From positions 1 through 5,196 of the forward strand of contig JACAEZ010000168.1 in the NCBI GenBank assembly GCA_013388565.1: a DNA stretch of 5,196 bases, in the 5' to 3' direction. This DNA is from Campylobacterales bacterium. GTDB lineage: Bacteria > Campylobacterota > Campylobacteria > Campylobacterales > JACAEZ01. Made by a program: the position numbers and the translations under genes. Positions 1-5,196 of this stretch are shown here, one piece after another (within the stretch, counting starts at the first letter, position 1; every line of letters begins with the position of its first letter). Below the pieces are notes generated by a model. It saw only the letters and a list, made by a program, of their open reading frames with translations, made no database searches and had not been told where the DNA came from.

Positions 1-2
1 GA

Positions 3-98
3 TTTAGATACTCAATTAAAAATCAAACATCTATGTCCGTAAGAGAAGATAGAGATGATTTTAGGATTATATATTACTATACTATAGCTACTAAATAA
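3..98 (+). CDS. C-terminal tail of an unidentified protein (partial at left edge)
   Basis: A plus-strand frame is open from the window edge for 31 codons and stops at TAA (96-98), 9 bp before the end of the convergent flhA. The visible tail ends in IIYYYTIATK. Its alternating hydrophobic and charged residues (RYSIKNQTSMSVRED, then FRIIYYYTI) look like beta strands. This vaguely resembles the C-terminus of TamB/DUF490-type envelope proteins, but the stretch is too short to identify. A 31-codon open frame is weak evidence in A+T-rich DNA. The tight convergent spacing and the hairpin just past the stop make a real gene end more likely. The start lies outside the window. Confidence 0.45.
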   Translation, partial: FRYSIKNQTSMSVREDRDDFRIIYYYTIATK

Positions 99-99
99 T

Positions 100-131
100 G
101 GAGTGTGTTAGATATTTATTTCTAACACTCC
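100..131 (-). terminator. Probable terminator hairpin at the end of flhA
   Basis: On the minus strand GGAGTGTTAGA (131-121) pairs with TCTAACACACTCC (112-100), with a two-base bulge and a loop of about 8 nt. The sequence then runs into ATTATTTAG, a poor U-tract. The stem includes the last flhA codons and its TAA. It sits exactly between two convergent genes, so it could serve either strand, but the plus strand has no T-run after it. Termination is inferred from position and stem strength. Confidence 0.45.
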
Positions 132-2315
132 CAACACCTCATATCTAGCACTTGGGTCTATTTCAGCATGACTTAAAACAACAACTTCAAGTCCAAATCT
201 TTCAAAAATTATAAACAAAGATTTTCTAATCAAAGGGTCGGCTATAATAATAACAGGAGCTACTCCTCTTTGAAGTACCTCCATAGCTTTTTGATTTACA
301 CTCTCTATTAAAGCATTCATCTCTGCAACATTTAGTATCAAATCTCTATTTCCTTGATTGTCTCTCAACTTTTCAAGTAGTCTTTGTTCACTTGCTGTTG
401 AAAATGTGAGTAATTTTATGACACCATCTTCTTGTTTAAATATTGTAGTGATTACTCTTGAAAGTCTAGCTCTAACTTGTTCTACTAAAATATCTATATT
501 TTTTGTAACTTCTGCAACATCAGCTACTGTTTCTAATATTGTAAGCATATCTTTTATAGGTATCTTTTCATGAAGTAACTCTTTTAATATCCGTTGTATC
601 ATTCCAAGATTTGCGACTCTTAAAGCATCATCTACAATTATTTTATAATCTTTTTCAACTTTACTTACAAGCTCTTGTACCTCTTGTCTAGTTAATAAAT
701 CTTCAGCATGTTTTTTTATTAATTCGCTCATGTGAGTTGAGATTACAGTCGATGGGTCAACTACAGTATATCCTTTACTGTTTGCTTCATCTTTTAAATC
801 TTTATCAATCCATATAGCATCAAGTCCAAAAGCTGGTTCTTTTGTAGCAATTCCATCTATTTCATCAATTACCATGCCGCTATTCATGGCTAAAAATTTA
901 TCTGGATATATCTCACCACTGCCTATTTCTATGCCTTTTAATTTTATTTGATAGATATTTCCTTGAAATTGTAAATTATCCCTAATTCTAACTTGTGGCA
1001 TTAAAAATCCATAATCTTGTGCAATTTTTCGTCTCATGCCTCTAATTCTTTCTAGTAAATCACCGCCTTGTTTTTGGTCAGCCAATCTTATTAATTGGTA
1101 TCCAAGCTCTAATTCAAGCATCTCAACTTTTAATATCTCTTCTAATACTTTGTTTTCCTCTTCTCTTATTTGCTCTGGTGTTTTCTCTTCAACTTTTGGT
1201 TTATGTGCTTCAACACCACCACTTTCTACTTTGCTTTCTGCTTTTGTAGGCATAATAGGTGGTTCTATTCCAAGAGGCTTTAAAAACTCAAATACAGATT
1301 TTCCATCGCGGGACTGTTTTATACTATAAGCCATGACAACAAAAAAAAGCCCAACAAAAGAGAGTGAAAATGTTGGAAGTCCTGGAACTAAAGCAAATAA
1401 AAGTAAGATAAAGCCAACTATGTAGAGTGTTTTATACTCTTCTATAAGTTGGTCAATAGAACTTTGTGCAAAATTTTTATCATCTTTACTGGCTCGTGTA
1501 ATAATGATACCTGTTGCAGTTGATGTTATAAGTGCTGGAAGTTGTGATACAAGTCCATCACCTATTGTAAGAATTGTAAATACTTTTGCACTTTCACCAA
1601 AATCCATATCATGTTGAAAAACACCGATTAAAAATCCGCCTATTAAATTTACAAATGTGATGATAATACCAGCAACAGCATCACCTTTAACAAATTTACT
1701 AGACCCATCCATTGCCCCATAAAAACTAGCTTCAGATAAAATATCTTGTCTTCTTTTTCTAGCTGTTGGTTCGTCTATGAGTCCAGCATTTAAATCTGCA
1801 TCTATTGCCATTTGTTTCCCTGGCATCGCATCAAGTGTAAATCTAGCTGCAACTTCAGCAACCCTTGTAGAACCTTTTGTAATAACCATGAAGTTTATTA
1901 AAACAAGTATTGTAAATACGATAATACCAATAACAAAATTTCCACCAACAACGAAATTTCCAAATGATGTAATAATATCACTAACATTTTCTGGTCCATT
2001 GTGACCTTCTGAAAGTATCATTCTTGTTGTTGCAATATTTAATGAGAGCCTAAAAAGGGTAATAATAAGTAGTAAAGTTGGAAATGTTGTTAAGTCTGTT
2101 GGTTTATTTATATAAATAGAGATTAAAATAATCAATACAGAGATTGCTATAGATATAGTCAATGCAAAATCTAAAATAACACTTGGAAGAGGAACGATAA
2201 TAATTGCCATGATAGCAACTATAAAAATAACAATAGTTAAATCTTTAGCACCAGCAAGTGTTTGTAAAAACGGTAAAGCTCGTTTTAATAGTGTAGAATT
2301 TGTAGCTTTTGCCAA
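108..2315 (-). CDS. flhA: Flagellar biosynthesis protein FlhA (type III export gate)
   Basis: FlhA is the large inner-membrane gate protein of the flagellar type III secretion apparatus. In the family its cytoplasmic domains form a nonameric ring that docks chaperone-substrate complexes. The 735-residue length is normal to slightly long. The N-terminal half (about residues 25-335) has hydrophobic helices. The FHIPEP family signature is at about 151-174 ([23 protein letters not shown]), and a conserved [10 protein letters not shown] segment is at 251-260. A charged Glu/Lys-rich linker (about 355-395) leads to the C-terminal cytoplasmic domain, which runs to the end. The start is TTG at 2315-2313. 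An AGAAGGG ribosome binding site stands 7 nt upstream and no ATG fits better. The gene follows the Rrf2 regulator after 4 bp, so the two probably share a transcript. No frameshift is seen. The virulence paralogue (SctV/InvA type) is possible in principle, but the sequence and the Campylobacterota context favour flagellar FlhA. Confidence 0.97.
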   Translation of the reverse strand: MAKATNSTLLKRALPFLQTLAGAKDLTIVIFIVAIMAIIIVPLPSVILDFALTISIAISVLIILISIYINKPTDLTTFPTLLLIITLFRLSLNIATTRMILSEGHNGPENVSDIITSFGNFVVGGNFVIGIIVFTILVLINFMVITKGSTRVAEVAARFTLDAMPGKQMAIDADLNAGLIDEPTARKRRQDILSEASFYGAMDGSSKFVKGDAVAGIIITFVNLIGGFLIGVFQHDMDFGESAKVFTILTIGDGLVSQLPALITSTATGIIITRASKDDKNFAQSSIDQLIEEYKTLYIVGFILLLFALVPGLPTFSLSFVGLFFVVMAYSIKQSRDGKSVFEFLKPLGIEPPIMPTKAESKVESGGVEAHKPKVEEKTPEQIREEENKVLEEILKVEMLELELGYQLIRLADQKQGGDLLERIRGMRRKIAQDYGFLMPQVRIRDNLQFQGNIYQIKLKGIEIGSGEIYPDKFLAMNSGMVIDEIDGIATKEPAFGLDAIWIDKDLKDEANSKGYTVVDPSTVISTHMSELIKKHAEDLLTRQEVQELVSKVEKDYKIIVDDALRVANLGMIQRILKELLHEKIPIKDMLTILETVADVAEVTKNIDILVEQVRARLSRVITTIFKQEDGVIKLLTFSTASEQRLLEKLRDNQGNRDLILNVAEMNALIESVNQKAMEVLQRGVAPVIIIADPLIRKSLFIIFERFGLEVVVLSHAEIDPSARYEVLGVLEINI

Positions 2316-2319
2316 AATT

Positions 2320-2724
2320 TTACCCTTCTATTATACCTTTTAATGTTATAGAGTTTAAATGTTCATTTATTTTTGTTTGAAGTTTACTTAAGTATGGAAA
2401 TATTATACAAGATGTACTTTTATTTGAGTGACAATGAGTAGGATTTGATGAACACTCAAATACACTTACAGGTTTATTTTCAGCACTTGATACAATTTTT
2501 AATAGAGTAATATTTTCAGCTTCCATATTTAATACAAAGCCACCATTTGCACCTTTGAATGACTTTAAAATATTCTCTTTTGCCAAATTTTGTAAAATTT
2601 TTGCTAAAAAACTTTTTGATATACAAAGTTCATTTGACAATGTTTCAACATCTGTAGGTTCATTTTTTTGAGCAATAATAATTAAAGATAAAATAGCATA
2701 TTCACTAGCTCTTGTTATTAGCAT
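2320..2724 (-). CDS. Rrf2-family transcriptional regulator with three C-terminal cysteines
   Basis: This is a small DNA-binding regulator of the Rrf2 family, which includes IscR, NsrR and RirA. The 134-residue length is normal. The N-terminus ([14 protein letters not shown]) is the typical family opening. A winged helix-turn-helix covers about residues 10-66, with recognition region [19 protein letters not shown] and wing [10 protein letters not shown]. Cys91, Cys98 and Cys106 lie in the region where IscR and NsrR bind a [2Fe-2S] or [4Fe-4S] cluster, with spacing C-x6-C-x7-C. IscR has C-x5-C-x5-C, so cluster binding is likely but not proven. His97 and His99 flank the middle cysteine. The ATG start has AAGGAG 4 nt upstream. 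The gene precedes flhA by 4 bp and is divergent from rpsO. Its targets are unknown; iron-sulfur status, nitric oxide or redox sensing are the family options. Confidence 0.9.
   Translation of the reverse strand: MLITRASEYAILSLIIIAQKNEPTDVETLSNELCISKSFLAKILQNLAKENILKSFKGANGGFVLNMEAENITLLKIVSSAENKPVSVFECSSNPTHCHSNKSTSCIIFPYLSKLQTKINEHLNSITLKGIIEG
2323..2329 (-). promoter_or_regulatory. Ribosome binding site that fixes the TTG start of flhA
   Basis: On the minus strand AGAAGGG is followed by TAAAATT and then TTG. The TAA in this spacer is the stop codon of the upstream Rrf2 gene. Ribosomes ending the regulator would therefore sit on the flhA initiation site, which suggests translational coupling (inferred). 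Confidence 0.65.
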
Positions 2725-2748
2725 TCATCTCCTTGAAAAATTTAAGAC

Positions 2749-2774
2749 AATTTTACTCTATTTAATGTAAATTT
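2749..2774. promoter_or_regulatory. Imperfect dyad, possible Rrf2 operator
   Basis: AATTTTAC (2749-2756) and GTAAATTT (2767-2774) are inverted repeats matching at 7 of 8 positions, separated by 10 bp. The dyad covers the candidate rrf2 -10 box and lies just upstream of the rpsO -10 box. A 26-bp dyad of this kind is the size expected for a dimeric winged-helix regulator, so autoregulation by the adjacent Rrf2 protein is possible. A+T-rich dyads also arise by chance. Confidence 0.25.
2750..2755 (-). promoter_or_regulatory. Candidate -10 box for the rrf2-flhA unit
   Basis: On the minus strand TAAAAT lies 26 bp upstream of the Rrf2 start codon, which would give a short leader of about 20 nt. There is no recognisable -35 box, as is usual for vegetative promoters in Campylobacterota. 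In such A+T-rich DNA a -10-like hexamer is weak evidence. Confidence 0.3.
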
Positions 2775-2788
2775 TTGCTTTTCTTAGA

Positions 2789-2794
2789 TAGAAT
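2789..2794 (+). promoter_or_regulatory. Probable rpsO promoter (-10 box TAGAAT)
   Basis: TAGAAT is followed by TCCGCTCCC, a G+C-richer patch in otherwise A+T-rich DNA where transcription would start. Upstream is the T-rich stretch ATTTTTGCTTTTCTT instead of a clear -35 box. This arrangement matches vegetative promoters of Campylobacterota. The distance to the rpsO start gives a leader of roughly 30 nt. Confidence 0.5.
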
Positions 2795-2833
2795 TCCGCT
2801 CCCAAAAAATTTATACCAATCAGGAGGTCGGAT

Positions 2834-3106
2834 ATGGCTTTAGATACGGCGAAAAAGCAAGAAATCATAAAGCAGTTTGCAAGAAGTGAGAACGATACAG
2901 GTTCTACAGAGGTTCAAATAGCACTTTTATCACAAAGAATAAAAGATTTAACTGGACATTTAAAAGTTTTTAAAAAAGACCACTCTTCAAGACTAGGTTT
3001 GCTTAAACTTGTAGGTCAAAGAAAAAGATTACTTAGATACTTAAAAAGAGTAAACTTAGAATCTTATACAAAATTGATTGCAACTTTAGAGATAAGAGAT
3101 AAATAA
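2834..3106 (+). CDS. rpsO: 30S ribosomal protein S15
   Basis: S15 is a primary-binding protein of the small ribosomal subunit. It contacts 16S rRNA helices of the central domain and helps form bridges to the large subunit. The 90-residue length is the family norm. Family features are clear: [14 protein letters not shown] (about 23-36), LTGHLK followed by [25 protein letters not shown] (about 39-70), and a C-terminal helix. The ATG start has a perfect AGGAGG 6 nt upstream, fitting a highly expressed gene. It is transcribed alone from a probable promoter near 2789 and ends at a strong terminator. It is divergent from the Rrf2 regulator. Confidence 0.98.
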   Translation: MALDTAKKQEIIKQFARSENDTGSTEVQIALLSQRIKDLTGHLKVFKKDHSSRLGLLKLVGQRKRLLRYLKRVNLESYTKLIATLEIRDK

Positions 3107-3124
3107 AAATCTCTTGCTTTTTTG

Positions 3125-3155
3125 ATGTAGAGCTTTTGGCTCTACATATTTTTTT
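3125..3155 (+). terminator. Rho-independent terminator of rpsO
   Basis: A perfect 9-bp stem, ATGTAGAGC (3125-3133) with GCTCTACAT (3139-3147), closes a 5-nt loop (TTTTG) and is followed by a run of seven T (3149-3155). It lies 18 bp after the rpsO stop codon. This is the clearest regulatory element in the window. Confidence 0.93.
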
Positions 3156-3206
3156 ACTTCATACCACTTTTTAAACTCCAAACTTTACAAATCAGAAGGC
3201 TTTTTT

Positions 3207-3689
3207 ATGAAAAATATGTTTATTATATTTTCAGTAATTATTATAATTTTTTTTACAGGTTGTAGCTCAAAAATGAATTTGGAAAAAAAGTCAGTTTTAG
3301 TTATGTTAAAAACAGATAAATTAAAATATTATGATACAGGTTTTTTAGCATTAGATGATATTTTTTTACATTTAGAACTATTTAATGTTTCAACACCGAT
3401 TGTTACAATAAAAATAGAGAATAATGAGATATGCTTTGATAAAAATTGTTTAGAAAAAAGAGCTTTTGTTGATGAATATTTAAGTAAATATTATGAACAA
3501 GATATACTATTTAATATTTTTAGTGGAAAAGAGATATTTAATGCTAAAAATTTAATTCATGAAAGTGGTGGTTTTACACAATATATAAAAGATGAAAACT
3601 TAGATATTATCTATATTGTAAACTCTAAAGAGATAAATTTTTATGATAACTTTAATGGTATAAAGATAAAATTGAAAAAATTAAAGTAG
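3207..3689 (+). CDS. Predicted lipoprotein of unknown function
   Basis: The 160-residue protein starts with a lipoprotein signal peptide: a short Lys-containing N-terminus, a very hydrophobic core (residues 5-16) and lipobox FTGC with the acylated cysteine at 19. Ser at the next position suggests no inner-membrane retention if the E. coli sorting rule applies. The mature part of about 142 residues has no domain I recognise with confidence. It contains DTGFLALDD (43-51) and a cysteine pair C76-x4-C81 (ICFDKNC), which could form a disulfide in the periplasm. The C-terminus is Lys-rich. AGAAGG stands 7 nt before the ATG; a second ATG three codons in is an alternative start. The next gene, a cytochrome b561-like protein, begins 12 bp downstream, so the two probably form an operon. 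No clear promoter is visible between the rpsO terminator and this gene. The protein may be a lineage-specific Campylobacterota lipoprotein, but this is an impression only. Confidence 0.8.
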   Translation: MKNMFIIFSVIIIIFFTGCSSKMNLEKKSVLVMLKTDKLKYYDTGFLALDDIFLHLELFNVSTPIVTIKIENNEICFDKNCLEKRAFVDEYLSKYYEQDILFNIFSGKEIFNAKNLIHESGGFTQYIKDENLDIIYIVNSKEINFYDNFNGIKIKLKKLK

Positions 3690-3701
3690 GGGAGGTTTGA
3701 T

Positions 3702-4211
3702 ATGTTTTCTATTAGAATTTGGCATTGGTTCAACTTTTTATTGATAGCTGGGCTTTTACTTACAGTTTTGTTGAGAAAAACATTTTTAAGTTATAAAACA
3801 AATGGTTTGTTAATTCAAAATAAGCTTATGGAATTAAATATGACAATCTCTATAGATGATGCTAAAAATATTGCTAAAGCCATAAGAACTCCAATGTGGG
3901 ATTGGCACTACTATTTAGGTTTTGCATTAGCTCTATTTTTTATTTATAGAATTTTTATAGGATTTAAAAATTTAAAAATTGATAAAAGTTTTGATGGCAT
4001 TAGACATGCAACATATGCACTTTTTTATATTTTGCTTGGTTTTATGGTTATATCTGGTGTGACTTTATATTTTGTAAAGGTAGAGTTTTTAAAAGAACTT
4101 CATGAAATATCTATGTTTTTCTTTGTAGCTTTCATTCCAATCCATATTATAGGTGTAATTGTTCATGAGAGAAAATATGGAAATGTGCTCTCTAAAATGA
4201 TAAAAGAGTAA
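3702..4211 (+). CDS. Cytochrome b561-type diheme membrane protein
   Basis: The 169-residue protein resembles the bacterial cytochrome b561 / Ni-hydrogenase cytochrome b family. These proteins move electrons between quinol and a partner in the inner membrane or periplasm. Four membrane helices are seen at about 8-25, 70-88, 101-124 and 136-154. Candidate heme ligands are His8 (RIWHWFN), His69 (WDWHYYLGF), His134 (KELHEIS) and His148 (IPIHIIG). The 14-residue spacing of the last pair agrees with the arrangement I recall for E. coli CybB, so two b hemes are plausible. A segment of about 45 residues (26-69) separates helices 1 and 2, longer than in CybB, and may hold a specific contact surface. 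GGGGAGGT gives a strong ribosome binding site ending 5 nt before the ATG; its first G is the last base of the lipoprotein stop codon. The redox partner is not visible. The gene converges tail to tail with the ABC ATPase, 3 bp apart. Confidence 0.82.
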   Translation: MFSIRIWHWFNFLLIAGLLLTVLLRKTFLSYKTNGLLIQNKLMELNMTISIDDAKNIAKAIRTPMWDWHYYLGFALALFFIYRIFIGFKNLKIDKSFDGIRHATYALFYILLGFMVISGVTLYFVKVEFLKELHEISMFFFVAFIPIHIIGVIVHERKYGNVLSKMIKE

Positions 4212-4214
4212 TCT

Positions 4215-4805
4215 TCAAGCAGATAGATTAATAATTTTATCACTGCACCATGAAGCTAACTCTTTATCATGAGTTATTAATAGTATTCCAAACATATCTA
4301 AAAAACCAACTAACATCTCCATGATATCAAGTGATATGATGTTATCTAAGGCACTAGTTGGTTCATCTGCAAGAAGTAGTTTTGGTTTCATCAAAACAGC
4401 CCGTAAAATAGAACATCTTTGCAACTGTCCACCTGAAAGTTCAAATGGCTTTTTATATAAAAATGATTTATCCAAATTTAATCTATTAAGTATCTCATCT
4501 AAATTTTCAATAATAGCTACATCTTCTATTTGATTTAATATAGTATATGAGTGATGAAAAGAGCTATAAGGGTCTTGATAAATCCAAGAAAAACTCTCTT
4601 TTTTAATAAACCCATTGAAAGGCTTTAGTTCACCAGCTATCAACTCAAACAGTGTGCTTTTACCACTACCACTTTGTCCAACAATAGAGACAACTTCACC
4701 TTTTTTAAGCTCTAAATTAAAATCTTTATACAATAACTTATCTTTTGTGTAACCAAAAGTTAAATTTTCTACACTTAAAACAGTATCACTTTTGCAATTT
4801 TGCAT
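4215..4805 (-). CDS. Short ABC transporter ATPase, nickel/oligopeptide importer type
   Basis: This is an ATP-binding subunit of an ABC transporter, 196 residues from the start chosen here. All nucleotide-binding motifs are present: aromatic A-loop Tyr19, Walker A GQSGSGKST (43-51), Q-loop Gln77 in WIYQDPYSS, signature LSGGQ (123-127), Walker B LLLADE (143-148), D-loop SALD (151-154) and switch His179. The QDPYSS segment resembles the DppF/OppF/NikE class that drives uptake of peptides or nickel. The protein lacks the C-terminal extension of typical OppF proteins and ends soon after the H-loop. The frame is open upstream to 4838, but ATG at 4805-4803 is preferred: it has GGA 5 nt upstream and gives a normal N-terminus. 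It overlaps the end of the tautomerase gene by 20 bp, so translation is probably coupled. No permease or binding protein lies in the window, so the substrate is unknown. Confidence 0.85.
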   Translation of the reverse strand: MQNCKSDTVLSVENLTFGYTKDKLLYKDFNLELKKGEVVSIVGQSGSGKSTLFELIAGELKPFNGFIKKESFSWIYQDPYSSFHHSYTILNQIEDVAIIENLDEILNRLNLDKSFLYKKPFELSGGQLQRCSILRAVLMKPKLLLADEPTSALDNIISLDIMEMLVGFLDMFGILLITHDKELASWCSDKIINLSA

Positions 4806-4989
4806 CAGCATCCGATAAAATAACTTCACCTTTTGCAAAGTTTGCTCTATCTATCTCATCAAATACAATATAACAACTCTCCTTAGGCTTACTACAAACC
4901 TCTTCCATAGCAGTAGAAACTCTCTTCGAAAGCTCTCTTTTTTGTTCCATTGTAAGTTTCCCAGCAACTTTTATATTTATAATTGGCAT
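4786..4989 (-). CDS. 4-oxalocrotonate tautomerase-family protein
   Basis: This is a small tautomerase-superfamily protein of 67 codons. The frame is open to 5040, but the start is placed at ATG 4989-4987: it has GAGGAG 5 nt upstream and puts proline second, and removal of Met would expose the catalytic Pro-1 of this family. The sequence PIINIKVAGKLTMEQK is a typical beta-strand-to-helix opening. Counting from Pro-1, Phe50 (NFAKGE) matches the active-site Phe50 of Pseudomonas 4-OT. The two arginines of 4-OT are not kept: position 11 is Leu with Lys10 beside it, and position 39 is Tyr. This is closer to the DmpI-like forms of Helicobacter, so true 4-oxalocrotonate activity is doubtful. Two cysteines (31 and 38) are present. 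Such proteins assemble as dimers or hexamers. Its TGA stop lies inside the downstream ABC ATPase gene. Confidence 0.85.
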   Translation of the reverse strand: MPIINIKVAGKLTMEQKRELSKRVSTAMEEVCSKPKESCYIVFDEIDRANFAKGEVILSDADAKLQK

Positions 4990-4994
4990 ATTTA

Positions 4995-5000
4995 CTCCTC
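4995..5000 (-). promoter_or_regulatory. Ribosome binding site that sets the Pro-1 start of the tautomerase
   Basis: On the minus strand GAGGAG is followed by TAAAT and then ATG CCT-type Met-Pro. This strong site selects the internal ATG over the longer frame starting at 5040, which lacks such a site and would bury the catalytic proline. Confidence 0.75.
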
Positions 5001-5009
5001 GTATAATTA

Positions 5010-5015
5010 ATTCTA
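5010..5015 (-). promoter_or_regulatory. Candidate -10 box for the tautomerase-ABC ATPase pair
   Basis: On the minus strand TAGAAT, the same hexamer as at rpsO, lies 20 bp before the tautomerase start codon. TTGTTA (5040-5035) stands 19 bp upstream as a poor -35 candidate. If real, the pair keeps its own promoter between itself and the IS end. Confidence 0.35.
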
Positions 5016-5056
5016 TGCATATATTCGTAGTTTTTAACAAAAAAATATATTCTTCT

Positions 5057-5083
5057 AAGATTGAAGTACTAACTTCAAATCTT
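5057..5083. other. A+T-rich stem-loop between the IS end and the tautomerase gene
   Basis: AAGATTGAAGT (5057-5067) pairs with ACTTCAAATCTT (5072-5083), with one bulged base and an ACTA loop. The plus strand continues with a short T-run (TTTTA), but no plus-strand gene precedes it. On the minus strand the nearest T-run comes about 12 nt after the stem. It could weakly limit read-through from the IS or be an old binding site; its function is not known. Confidence 0.4.
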
Positions 5084-5108
5084 TTACATTTTACAGTTTA
5101 TGACTTTA

Positions 5109-5196
5109 GACCCTGTTTGAGAAAAAACTAAACACATTTTCGTAAAGTAATCCTAAGCATAGCAATTCTTACCATATTTTCAACAGTCGAAGCATA
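5109..5196 (-). mobile_element. End of an insertion sequence, probably IS5 family (partial)
   Basis: The window closes inside an element whose transposase reads leftward and ends at 5128. About 20 bp beyond that stop is a probable terminal repeat beginning GACCCTGTTTGAGAAAA at about 5109, preceded by TTA (5106-5108), which could be part of a short target duplication. The exact tip cannot be fixed, because the opposite inverted repeat is outside the window. Confidence 0.5.
5128..5196 (-). CDS. C-terminal fragment of an IS5-family-like transposase (partial at right edge)
   Basis: Twenty-two codons are visible, ending in TAG at 5130-5128. The tail contains STVENMVRIAMLR followed by ITLRKCV. It resembles the closing helix of IS5-family DDE transposases, which often end in forms such as SENMIYIAMIRLMLRRL, just after the conserved glutamate region. 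Catalytic residues lie beyond the window, so neither activity nor intactness can be judged. Its nearness to the probable IS end supports the reading. Confidence 0.6.
   Translation of the reverse strand, partial: YASTVENMVRIAMLRITLRKCV

Noticed and set aside
358..2004. Plus-strand open frames at 358-573, 1036-1329 and 1777-2004
   Set aside because: They lie antisense within flhA, have Ser/Ile-rich unconvincing proteins and lack ribosome binding sites; they are shadows of the flhA codons.
3156..3206. Promoter for the lipoprotein-cytochrome pair
   Set aside because: The 51 bp after the rpsO terminator have no convincing -10 box; the pair may depend on read-through or on a promoter I cannot recognise.
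4209..4230. Hairpin TAATCT / AGATTA as a bidirectional terminator
   Set aside because: The stem has only 6 mostly A-T pairs with a 10-nt loop and only a loose T-rich tail; it is too weak to call.
4321..4533. Plus-strand open frame of 70 codons
   Set aside because: It is antisense inside the well-supported ABC ATPase gene and has no family features.
4806..4838. Longer N-terminus for the ABC ATPase (start at 4838, or ATG at 4811)
   Set aside because: It would add residues not typical of the family and lengthen the overlap with the tautomerase. The ATG at 4805 has the GGA upstream and gives a normal start.
4990..5040. Longer N-terminus for the tautomerase (start at 5040)
   Set aside because: It would bury the catalytic Pro-1 and ignores the strong GAGGAG site before the internal ATG.
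1..5196. CRISPR array, tRNA or rRNA genes, riboswitches, tandem repeats
   Set aside because: I saw no regularly spaced direct repeats, cloverleaf-like sequences or long leader structures on either strand.

Overview
The window is strongly A+T-rich and looks like chromosomal DNA of a member of the Campylobacterota (the former Epsilonproteobacteria), most likely an Arcobacter-like organism. Three things point this way. The gene order is flhA, an Rrf2-family regulator, then a divergent rpsO, which I recall from Campylobacter and relatives. The proteins are rich in Lys, Ile, Asn and Phe. The promoters resemble TAGAAT boxes with little or no -35 element. The genus is an inference from composition and synteny, not a proven assignment.

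Left part (1-2724): the tail of an unidentified plus-strand gene runs in from the left edge and stops at 98. It converges on a minus-strand pair, an Rrf2 regulator (2320-2724) followed 4 bp later by flhA (108-2315), the large gate protein of the flagellar type III export apparatus. flhA appears to start at TTG, and its ribosome binding site lies just before and against the regulator's stop codon. A hairpin at 100-131 probably ends the flhA message.

Middle part (2725-4211): a divergent intergenic region carries the probable rpsO promoter and an imperfect dyad that could be an Rrf2 operator. rpsO (ribosomal protein S15) ends in a textbook Rho-independent terminator. Next comes a two-gene unit, a lipoprotein of unknown function followed 12 bp later by a four-helix cytochrome b561-type membrane protein.

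Right part (4212-5196): on the minus strand, a small 4-oxalocrotonate-tautomerase-family protein overlaps by about 20 bp with a short ABC transporter ATPase of the nickel/oligopeptide importer type. Its permeases are not visible. Just upstream of this pair lies the end of an insertion sequence whose truncated frame reads like the C-terminus of an IS5-family transposase. The IS may have separated the pair from other genes.

I do not see a convincing new biological system. The most worthwhile points are the cysteine-bearing Rrf2 regulator co-transcribed with flhA, the lipoprotein/cytochrome b pair, and the IS-flanked tautomerase/ATPase pair.
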